A DNA stretch of 42,370 nt from CAYLLN01 sp036496265. Lineage in GTDB: Bacteria > Planctomycetota > Planctomycetia > Pirellulales > Pirellulaceae. Position 1 is the first letter of the stretch. Each line of letters opens with the position of its first letter. The notes beneath the pieces were generated by a model. It saw nothing but the letters and a program-made list of their open reading frames with translations. It was not told where the DNA came from and did no database searches. Made by a program: the position numbers and the translations under genes. Where the stretch lies: the NCBI GenBank assembly GCA_036496265.1, contig DASXLL010000376.1:1-42370 (forward strand), read 5' to 3'. This document shows, in pieces, positions 36,467 to 42,370 of this stretch.

Positions 36467-38689
36467 TCAATCAACGTACAGCAACTCATTAGCGGCCAAC
36501 AGCACGTGCGCATATTCCTGCCAACGGTCGGAACTGCCACTCGCTAGAAACCGCAATCCGAGCTTCATTTCTTCATCGGTCGCCGGCCGGCCATAAAGCA
36601 AACGATACGCATAATCGATGCGCTGATATTTGGTCGCAAATGCCGATTCGGGCACTTCGTCCTTCAGCCGCTCGGCCAGCGCCGCTGCCTCCGCCACCAT
36701 GAACGAGCTATTGAGCACAAACATCTTCTGCAGCGGCGTCGTCGTCTCGACGCGCCGGTCGGCATGCACGTTTGGGTCAGGGTAATCGAACATCGCCAGC
36801 AGCTTGTTGAGCTCCAATCGGCTCGCCCGACTATAAATCGTGCGCCGCCGCTCCGCCGGCTGTTGTGGATCAATTGACTTGCCGCCCAGCGATTCATCCA
36901 GTCGGCCCGTCGCCGCCAGAATCGAATCTCGCCACTGTTCGACCGTTAGTCGGTGGCGGGGGAAATGACCGAGAAGCTTGTTTTCGGCGTCGGCGAATTG
37001 GAGATTTGGGATTTGGGATTGGGGATTGGCTGACGCTTGACCGTAGGTGCGGGAAAGCACAAGCTGCCGCGTCAGCGACTTCACCGACCAATTGTCTTCC
37101 AAAAACCGCAGCGCGAGATAGTCGAGCAGCTCCGGATGCGTCGGTGGCTCACCGAGCGAACCGAAATTGCTGGCGGTCGCGGCGAGCGGCCGACCAAAGT
37201 ACAAACCCCAGAGACGATTGACAATCACGCGGGCCGTGAGCGGATTCGCAGGATTAGCGATCGCTTCCGCCAATTCCCGCCGCCCGCTGCCGCTGGCGAA
37301 CGGCTGCGCGTCGCCTTGGCAAAGCACTCGCAAAAAATGCCGCGGAACGAGCGGCCCTTTGTTCTCGACGCTGCCGCGAATGAAGATGTTGAGGTTGGTT
37401 GGCTCGCCATCGCGAACGATGTGCATCGACTGCTTCGGATCCTTCGCCTCGCCCGTGGCCTTTTTACCGTTTTCAAAATCTTTGTTGCCTTTTTGATCGT
37501 CGCTGGCCTTCTCAGCATCGGCCGAGAGCGGCCGATTAAACATCGTCGTGCTGGCGAAGATACCGGCCAGAGCGTAATAGTCCTCCGTGCCGATCGGATC
37601 GAACTTATGATCGTGGCAGCGGGCGCACGCAACCGTCAGTCCGAGCAAGCCGCGGCCGACCACATCAACGCGGTCTTCCCATTCATCCGACATCACTTGC
37701 ATGCTGCGCCGGCCGTAGTATTTCGGCCCCAGGCCAATCAATCCTAGCGCCGCGACGTTCGGCGAGTCGTCCCCTTCCAGCAGATCAGCCGCGAGCTGCA
37801 ATTGCACGAAGCGGTCATACGGCATATCGCTGTTGAAGGAGTTAATGATCCAATCGCGATACAAGTATGCGTTTGGATATAACAGCGACTCATCCTTGCC
37901 GACGATATGCGCTTGGTCCTCGGCATAGCGGGCCAGGTCAAGCCACATCCGGGCCACTCGCTCCCCGTAATGCGGCGAAGCCAGCAACCGGTCGACGACG
38001 CGCTCGGCGGCATCCGGCGATTCGTCGGCTTCGAACGCAACAATTTCAGCCGGCGACGGTGGCAGGCCGATTAGATCGAGATTCACGCGCCGCAGCCATG
38101 TTCGGCGGCTCGCAGCGGAAGTATGACTTAAGCCGCTGGCGTCTAGGCTTTGCAAAACAAAATTATCCAGCGGCTGGCGCGGCCAGGAGGCTTCGCGTAT
38201 CGCTGGCGGCCGATGCGGCTGAAGCGGCCTGAGCGACCAAAGCTGTTGCCGAGCCGCTTCAAAGTCAATCGCCGCAGGCGGCGCGATAGCGGGCGCCCCG
38301 GAGCCTTCCCGCGGATCTGCGGCCCCATCCTTAACCCATTGTTCGAACTTCGCGATTACTTCCGACGGCAATTTGCCCTTCGGCGGCATCTCATAGTTTT
38401 CATACCGCAGTGCTTGAACAACGAGACTGGCGTCCGGGTTCCCAGGCACGACCGCGGGACCGCTTTCGCCGCCTTTCAGCGAGGCTTCGCGGCTATCGAG
38501 CAACAGCTTCCCTTTGAGCTTTTCCGACTGGGCGGAATGGCACTCATAGCAGTGCTCGACGAGGACCGGCCGAATGTGCTTTTCAAAAAACTCGACCTGG
38601 TCTTTACTTAATTCCTTGGCCCGCGCGGCGAACGATAAGTCGACGAGCAGGAGCGCAGCAGCCATCAGCGGCCAAATTCGCGAAACACG
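36467..38689 (-). CDS. Planctomycete cytochrome C (PSCyt1)-DUF1549-DUF1553 protein
   Basis: An exported protein of about 740 residues. After a signal peptide from GTG 38689 (the frame also runs to 38767) it has a haem-binding CYECH within HCYECHSAQSEKLKGKLLLDSREASLKGGESGPAVVPG, the PSCyt1 module. DUF1549 follows, then DUF1553 with TARVIVNRLWGLYFGRPL and the end region YRLLYGRPATDEEM. Insertion: between SRTYGQASAN and ENKLLGHFPRHRL the protein has NPQSQIPNLQFA, coded by tandem GATTTGG-type repeats (37003-37029), where relatives have a few residues. Function is unknown; it pairs with the DUF1501 gene downstream. Confidence 0.93.
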   Translation of the reverse strand, partial: RVSRIWPLMAAALLLVDLSFAARAKELSKDQVEFFEKHIRPVLVEHCYECHSAQSEKLKGKLLLDSREASLKGGESGPAVVPGNPDASLVVQALRYENYEMPPKGKLPSEVIAKFEQWVKDGAADPREGSGAPAIAPPAAIDFEAARQQLWSLRPLQPHRPPAIREASWPRQPLDNFVLQSLDASGLSHTSAASRRTWLRRVNLDLIGLPPSPAEIVAFEADESPDAAERVVDRLLASPHYGERVARMWLDLARYAEDQAHIVGKDESLLYPNAYLYRDWIINSFNSDMPYDRFVQLQLAADLLEGDDSPNVAALGLIGLGPKYYGRRSMQVMSDEWEDRVDVVGRGLLGLTVACARCHDHKFDPIGTEDYYALAGIFASTTMFNRPLSADAEKASDDQKGNKDFENGKKATGEAKDPKQSMHIVRDGEPTNLNIFIRGSVENKGPLVPRHFLRVLCQGDAQPFASGSGRRELAEAIANPANPLTARVIVNRLWGLYFGRPLAATASNFGSLGEPPTHPELLDYLALRFLEDNWSVKSLTRQLVLSRTYGQASANPQSQIPNLQFADAENKLLGHFPRHRLTVEQWRDSILAATGRLDESLGGKSIDPQQPAERRRTIYSRASRLELNKLLAMFDYPDPNVHADRRVETTTPLQKMFVLNSSFMVAEAAALAERLKDEVPESAFATKYQRIDYAYRLLYGRPATDEEMKLGLRFLASGSSDRWQEYAHVLLAANELLYVD
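37003..37029. repeat. Tandem GATTTGG repeat inside the PSCyt gene
   Basis: Units read GATTTGG, GATTTGG, GATTGGG and GATTGG on the plus strand. They lie inside the DUF1553 part of the gene and encode NPQSQIPNLQ-type sequence on the minus strand. The repeat is unlike the surrounding codon usage and is likely an inserted intergenic element that kept the frame. Confidence 0.7.
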
Positions 38690-38871
38690 GAATGGGTAAT
38701 AGCCAGCCACGGAGGCGGCTCCAGAGAGGCAAGGGCGAATATCCGGCGTCGGGGTAGCCGGAAACACTTTTGGTAGGCGGGACGTCTAATTTGTTGTATC
38801 GTCCGGTTCGGCGAGACTCAAGCGAAAGACGCTGTTTTCCTTGGCACGCCGTATGCCATTAAGGCTCTGGG

Positions 38872-38876
38872 AGGAG
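38872..38876 (+). promoter_or_regulatory. Ribosome binding site fixing the DUF4112 start
   Basis: AGGAG within GGGAGGAG lies six bases before GTG 38883. Upstream in-frame TTG 38841 and ATG 38853 lack such a site. Confidence 0.75.
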
Positions 38877-38882
38877 AATTAC

Positions 38883-39452
38883 GTGTCAAATCGGCCGTTA
38901 TCCAGCGAGGCATCGTTTCCCGGTAATCCGGTGTCCGGTGAGTTGCTCATACCGGGCGATCGCACCGCCGACTCCCGACAGCTCATCAATCAGCAGGTGC
39001 TCAAATACTTGTCCGCCTGGCTCGACAACGTCTTTATAGTGCCGGGCACAAGCTGGCGCTTTGGCCTGGACCCCATTATCGGACTCATTCCGATCGTCGG
39101 CGATTTAGCGACAACGCTCATTTCGCTCTACATCATTGCCTCTGCTGCTCAGATGCAGGTGCCAAAAAGCACGCTCGCCCGAATGGGCCTGAACGTCGTT
39201 ATCGATTCGGTCGTCGGCGCGGTTCCGCTGGTGGGCAACCTCTTTGATTTCGCCTGGAAGGCCAATGCGCTCAATATGCAACTGCTCGAGCGGCATGCGA
39301 ACTCGTCGGCGACCGAGCGGCGCAAGCACAGCCTGTGGGACTGGCTGTTGGTCGGTGGGATGATTGCTGCGGTGCTTGTAGTTGTCGTTGGCTCGCTGAC
39401 GTCAACTTTCTGGCTGATCGGCTGGTTGTTCAATCTAGTGCGCGGCAGTTAA
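38883..39452 (+). CDS. DUF4112 membrane protein
   Basis: A 189-residue protein. A polar N-terminus of about 45 residues is followed by the DUF4112 region: WLDNVFIVPGTSWRFGLDPIIGLIPIVGDLATTLISLYIIASAAQ, then STLARMGLNVVIDSVVGAVPLVGNLFDFAWKANALNMQLLERH, the duplicated GLDPIIGLIP / DSVVGAVP pattern of this family. Two further hydrophobic segments occur at the C-terminus (about 145-185). The function of DUF4112 is unknown. GTG 38883 is chosen from the ribosome site. It is divergent from the PSCyt gene and its 3' end overlaps the convergent small gene by 23 bp. Confidence 0.85.
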   Translation: MSNRPLSSEASFPGNPVSGELLIPGDRTADSRQLINQQVLKYLSAWLDNVFIVPGTSWRFGLDPIIGLIPIVGDLATTLISLYIIASAAQMQVPKSTLARMGLNVVIDSVVGAVPLVGNLFDFAWKANALNMQLLERHANSSATERRKHSLWDWLLVGGMIAAVLVVVVGSLTSTFWLIGWLFNLVRGS

Positions 39453-39720
39453 GCCGCACGCCGCGAGATTCACCAGGCCGATTCGCTTGCTGCGGCTGAC
39501 AAAGAGAAGTCCACATCTTGTAAACGTCACAACCAAGCGCGCCGATTGCTAGCGTCAGCCAGAGAGTCGCCTCGAACGATTGGTGTCTGGTGACCAACAG
39601 CCAGAAGGGCAGGGCAATTGTGCTGCCCCATGCTGCCGAATAAGCCCAGCCTTGCCAGCGGATGGGAATAAGGCCAAAGCCAAGTGCCTTAAGGCGGAAC
39701 CATTGTGGGTTACCAAACAT
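39430..39720 (-). CDS. Small two-TM membrane protein of unknown function
   Basis: A 96-residue protein. The first part reads MFGNPQWFRLKALGFGLIPIRWQGWAYSAAWGSTIALPFWLLV, followed by a second hydrophobic stretch, ATLWLTLAIGALGCDVYKMW. The pattern WFRLKALGFGLIPIRWQGW...DVYK recurs in small proteobacterial and planctomycete membrane proteins I recall, of unknown role. GAGGAA six bases before the ATG at 39720 supports this start over TTG 39726. Its 3' end overlaps the convergent DUF4112 gene by 23 bp. Confidence 0.7.
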   Translation of the reverse strand: MFGNPQWFRLKALGFGLIPIRWQGWAYSAAWGSTIALPFWLLVTRHQSFEATLWLTLAIGALGCDVYKMWTSLCQPQQANRPGESRGVRLNCRALD

Positions 39721-39949
39721 TTTCAATTCCTCGTCGGTGGCTGTCGTCTGGAACCTGGCAATTAGAGCTATTCGCGCCGCTCGAACGATTATTGGTTTGC
39801 AAAATAGTAATAAATGAAATGACAGTAGCGCCGCGAAACGAAGTTTGCCCTTGATTCTCGGTTGTCTTTGACCTATTCAACCGCGGTATGGCGGGCGGCA
39901 ACCCGCATTTACGGTGGCGCACAGCTAAAGCAAACACAGTGAGGAAACG

Positions 39950-40618
39950 ATGCGCTGGCCGACCGGGATTTTGAAGATGGCGCGTTTTGCAGCGGCGGTA
40001 GGCGCGCTGTCATTTGCCATTGGCTGCACGACGATCAAACGCTCCGACACCGCCCGCACTGGGCTCGAGCAACTTCTGATTTCCAGCGCCGTCGATCACG
40101 CCCTCAATCACATCGATTGGTCGCCGATTCGTGGCGCACCCGTTTTTGTCGAGACGAAATATCTCGACTGCGTGGACAAGAATTACGTCATTTTAAGCGT
40201 CCATCAGCGCCTTTTGGCTAACGGCTGCACGCTGGTGGAAAAGGCCGAAGACTCCGCAGTCACCGTCGAGCTCGGCAGCGGCGCCGTCGGCACCGACCGC
40301 CAGGACTCGTACGTTGGAATCCCCGAAATCTCCATGCCCTCGTCGCAAGTGGCGATTCCGAAGTTTGCCTTATTCACTCGCGAAAAGGCTCATGGAACCG
40401 CCAAGCTGGCAGTTTTGGCCTACGACACCAAATCCAAACACCCCGTCATCAGCACCGGCACGCTTGCGCGCTCCGACCACGCCGACTGGAGCCTCCTCGG
40501 CGCCGGGCCAATGATTTCCGGCACGGTCCCTGCGGAAATTCAGGCCGCGACGCACGAAACCGACTGGCTGACCGTCGATTCCAACACGATTGCCTCGCGG
40601 GCCAAGACGCTCCGCTAA
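39950..40618 (+). CDS. Probable lipoprotein (DUF6655-like)
   Basis: A 222-residue protein with a lipoprotein-type signal ending FAIGCTT (Cys26), which is an imperfect lipobox. It then has ARTGLEQLLISSAVDHALNHIDWSPIRGAPVFVETKYLDCVDKNYVILSVHQRLLANGCTLVEKAEDSAVTVELGSGAVGTDRQDSYVGIPEI, a pattern I associate with DUF6655, a planctomycete family without a known function; that match is from memory. GAGGAA is seen five bases before the ATG. It is followed after 165 bases by the MurE-like gene, whose own ribosome site is strong, so the two need not be co-transcribed. Confidence 0.75.
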   Translation: MRWPTGILKMARFAAAVGALSFAIGCTTIKRSDTARTGLEQLLISSAVDHALNHIDWSPIRGAPVFVETKYLDCVDKNYVILSVHQRLLANGCTLVEKAEDSAVTVELGSGAVGTDRQDSYVGIPEISMPSSQVAIPKFALFTREKAHGTAKLAVLAYDTKSKHPVISTGTLARSDHADWSLLGAGPMISGTVPAEIQAATHETDWLTVDSNTIASRAKTLR

Positions 40619-40768
40619 TCCAGGCCCCCTTGGGCTGACCTATTTCTGAGCTTGACCCAGCTGGCCGGATGGGAACAATCACTTCCAGCCGCTTGAGGGC
40701 GGCACTTCGTGCTAGCAGGCCAGGAGGGCATTGCGGACACGAACATTTCATCGCATTGTTTCCACGGC

Positions 40769-40775
40769 AAGGAGG
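40769..40775 (+). promoter_or_regulatory. Strong ribosome binding site of the MurE-like gene
   Basis: AAGGAGG lies eight bases before ATG 40784 and settles the start against the in-frame upstream ATG-like codon at 40709. Confidence 0.8.
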
Positions 40776-40783
40776 CTACGGAA

Positions 40784-42307
40784 ATGCGGCAGACCCAACT
40801 GCGCACAGCTTACGTTTCTTGTGGGCCGGTTTCTCTTCGCGACGTGTTGCCCAAAGCACGGTTTCTGACCGGCGACGATATTCAGGCCAGCTCTTGCTCG
40901 GCCGATTGGCAGAGTTGCCGCGACGGCGATTTATTCGTCGCCGTGACGACCGCCGATGACGACGGCCACGAGCATGTCCGCGAGGCCATCGAAAACGGCG
41001 CGAAAGCCGTCGTCGTCGAACGGCTGGTGCCCGTCGAAGTGCCCCAGGTCATTGTGAAGGATTCCCGGGTAGCTCTGGCGCGAATCTGCCAGGCCCTGGC
41101 GGGCAATCCGACCCGCGAGCTGCGAACAATCGGCATCACCGGCTCTGCGGGCAAAACAGTCACCGCCATGCTCGTAGCCTCCATTTTCGAGGCCGCTGGT
41201 GAAGCGGTCGGCGTGATGTCGAGCATCGGCCATAGCGATTCTCTCACTCAGCAGGCCGCGAATGGACCAACGGCAACACCGGCCGAATTTGCCTCCTGGC
41301 TATCGCGAATGCACACCGCCGGCTGCCAATCCGCCGTGCTGGAGCTTTCGAGCACCGCGCTGGCCGAGCGCCGGGCCAGCGGCATTGAGCTGGATGCGGC
41401 TATTTTGACCAACATTCAAAACGTCAGCCTGCGAGAGCACAATCGCGCGGCGGCCTACCAGAAAATTAAGCAGCGCATCTTTCGGCTCCTGAAAAACAGC
41501 GGCACTGCGATCGTCAATGCTGACGACCATCGCTGCCGCAGCATGCTCGCCGAAATCGATGGCGCGTGTCTGACGTTTGGCCTGCACGCCGAGGCCGATA
41601 TCACGGCCAATGTGATCGAGCGCCACATCAGCGAACAGACGTTCCTCCTGTCGGCCGGCGACGAATGCGCCCCCGTGCGGACGCGAATTATCGGCGATCA
41701 GCATGTCTCCAAATGCCTGGCAGCCGCGGCTGCGGGCCTAGTTTCCGGCTTGGATTTGGCGACCATCGTTCGCGGGATCGAAGCGGTCGAGCGCGTCCCC
41801 GGTCGAATGGAACGGCTGGAGTGCGGTCAACCCTTCGGCGTGTTCGTCGATGCGGCCGATTCGCCGCAACGGCTAACGCTCGCAATCAAAACGTTAGCGC
41901 AAGTGACGCGCGGCCGGGTGATCGTCGTTTGCGGCGCTTCGCCGGAATGCGAACCGGCACACCGCGCGCTTCTCGGCCGCGTGATGGAGCGGGGTGCTCA
42001 TGTGCCAATCGTCACGAGCGACGAGCCAGGCAAATCTCGCATCGATACCATTACGCACGAGGTGCTCGACGGCTTCGAGCGGCCAGGAAAGGCCCAAGTG
42101 ATTCCGAATCGCCAAGCAGCCATCCAATTTGCCCTGTCCCAAGCGGGCGAAGGCGACTGTGTGCTGATCGCAGGCCGTGGCGATCGCGTCAGCCAAATCG
42201 GTCGCGGCAAGCAGAGCACCTATGACGACCGCGAAGTCGCCTGCCAGTGGCTTTATCAGCGGGACGAGCAGCCGATGTGTCAGTCGCGTTTCCGGGTGGT
42301 GGGCTGA
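40784..42307 (+). CDS. Divergent MurE-like Mur ligase
   Basis: A 507-residue three-domain Mur ligase. The ATP loop is TIGITGSAGKTVTA (117-125). MurE-like features are a TATPAEF block and LELSSTAL (MurE: MEVSSHAL), with Lys229 in AYQKIKQRIF, which may be the carbamylated lysine. The family's TNLxxDHLDYH is replaced by TNIQNVSLREHNR, so the histidine and Asp pair used with metal is changed. The mDAP-recognising DNPR is replaced by TSDEPGKS. It is thus either a MurE for a different amino acid or a paralogue without that role. Next to it is the start of a probable murF, so it belongs to a peptidoglycan precursor cluster. Confidence 0.85.
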   Translation: MRQTQLRTAYVSCGPVSLRDVLPKARFLTGDDIQASSCSADWQSCRDGDLFVAVTTADDDGHEHVREAIENGAKAVVVERLVPVEVPQVIVKDSRVALARICQALAGNPTRELRTIGITGSAGKTVTAMLVASIFEAAGEAVGVMSSIGHSDSLTQQAANGPTATPAEFASWLSRMHTAGCQSAVLELSSTALAERRASGIELDAAILTNIQNVSLREHNRAAAYQKIKQRIFRLLKNSGTAIVNADDHRCRSMLAEIDGACLTFGLHAEADITANVIERHISEQTFLLSAGDECAPVRTRIIGDQHVSKCLAAAAAGLVSGLDLATIVRGIEAVERVPGRMERLECGQPFGVFVDAADSPQRLTLAIKTLAQVTRGRVIVVCGASPECEPAHRALLGRVMERGAHVPIVTSDEPGKSRIDTITHEVLDGFERPGKAQVIPNRQAAIQFALSQAGEGDCVLIAGRGDRVSQIGRGKQSTYDDREVACQWLYQRDEQPMCQSRFRVVG

Positions 42308-42308
42308 A

Positions 42309-42370
42309 ATGAACCTCTGCTTGCACGATTTGGCCGAATGGACAGGCGGCGAAATCAAATTCGCCTCCAT
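42309..42370 (+). CDS. Start of a probable MurF-like ligase (partial)
   Basis: Twenty codons before the window edge: MNLCLHDLAEWTGGEIKFAS. The pattern L-x-D-L-A-E-x-T-G-G fits the N-terminal domain of MurF. The ATG is two bases after the MurE-like stop, so the genes are co-transcribed. The call rests on this short stretch and the neighbour. Confidence 0.55.
   Translation, partial: MNLCLHDLAEWTGGEIKFAS

Noticed and set aside
37037..37747. Plus-strand frame of 236 codons opposite the PSCyt gene
   Set aside because: Antisense shadow without any known domain.
39710..39937. Minus-strand frame of 75 codons upstream of the lipoprotein
   Set aside because: No domain, no ribosome site, composition typical of random reading; the gap 39721-39949 holds nothing else I can support.
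40652..40680. Promoter TTGACC-17-ACAATC before the MurE-like gene
   Set aside because: The -35 is good but ACAATC is a poor -10; not enough to call without data.

Overview
The window looks like a chromosome segment of a planctomycete, most likely of the Pirellula/Lacipirellula type. The main evidence is a cytochrome-type DUF1549/DUF1553 protein beside a DUF1501 protein (36467-38689 and 35036-36442), a free-standing RNA polymerase alpha-CTD protein (24075-24359), a very large three-PDZ RseP, and many short palindromic repeats of the kind common in these genomes. The assignment is inference from gene content only. No rRNA, tRNA, CRISPR array, transposase or complete prophage was seen.

Layout. 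(1) 1-589 is non-coding and repeat-bearing. (2) 590-6179, minus strand, is a four-gene overlapping operon: MurJ/MviN-type flippase, SGNH hydrolase, O-carbamoyltransferase, and a fused SxtJ-SxtK(DUF5989)-like membrane protein. A divergent GT4 glycosyltransferase (6364-7533) lies next to it. Together they look like a machine that builds, modifies and exports a carbamoylated glycan; the last three mirror the sxtI-J-K-L neighbourhood of saxitoxin clusters. (3) 7653-18560, plus strand, is a Tad-type pilus locus: a short CpaF, two Flp-like pilins, a prepilin peptidase, three TadE/G-like pseudopilins, an unknown membrane protein, CpaB, a second CpaF fused to an FHA domain, TadB and TadC. No secretin or TadZ/CpaE is present in the window. 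(4) 18893-23822, minus, holds an old-yellow-enzyme homologue, a DUF1883 plus two-TM gene pair, a PcrA/UvrD helicase and a small membrane protein. (5) 24075-28886 holds the alpha-CTD protein, two exported or membrane proteins of unknown role, and FtsH. (6) 29160-34186, plus, is dxr-rseP-HAD-DUF374, joining isoprenoid synthesis, intramembrane proteolysis and a lipid acyltransferase-like protein. (7) 34187-34716 has a promoter, a structured RNA candidate of about 265 nt and a terminator. (8) 34717-38689 has a small basic protein and the DUF1501/PSCyt pair. (9) 38883-42370 has a DUF4112 protein, a small membrane protein, a lipoprotein, a divergent MurE-like ligase and the first codons of a probable murF.

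The most striking structure is two 78-bp elements, each four 7-bp repeats, a 22-nt centre and four inverted repeats. They lie in frame just upstream of the pilin-like segments of two adjacent Tad genes. At least nine other short palindromic or tandem families lie between or inside genes, including dxr and the PSCyt gene. The best candidates for something undescribed are these elements, the orphan structured RNA, the two-ATPase FHA-bearing Tad system, and the carbamoyl-glycan cassette.
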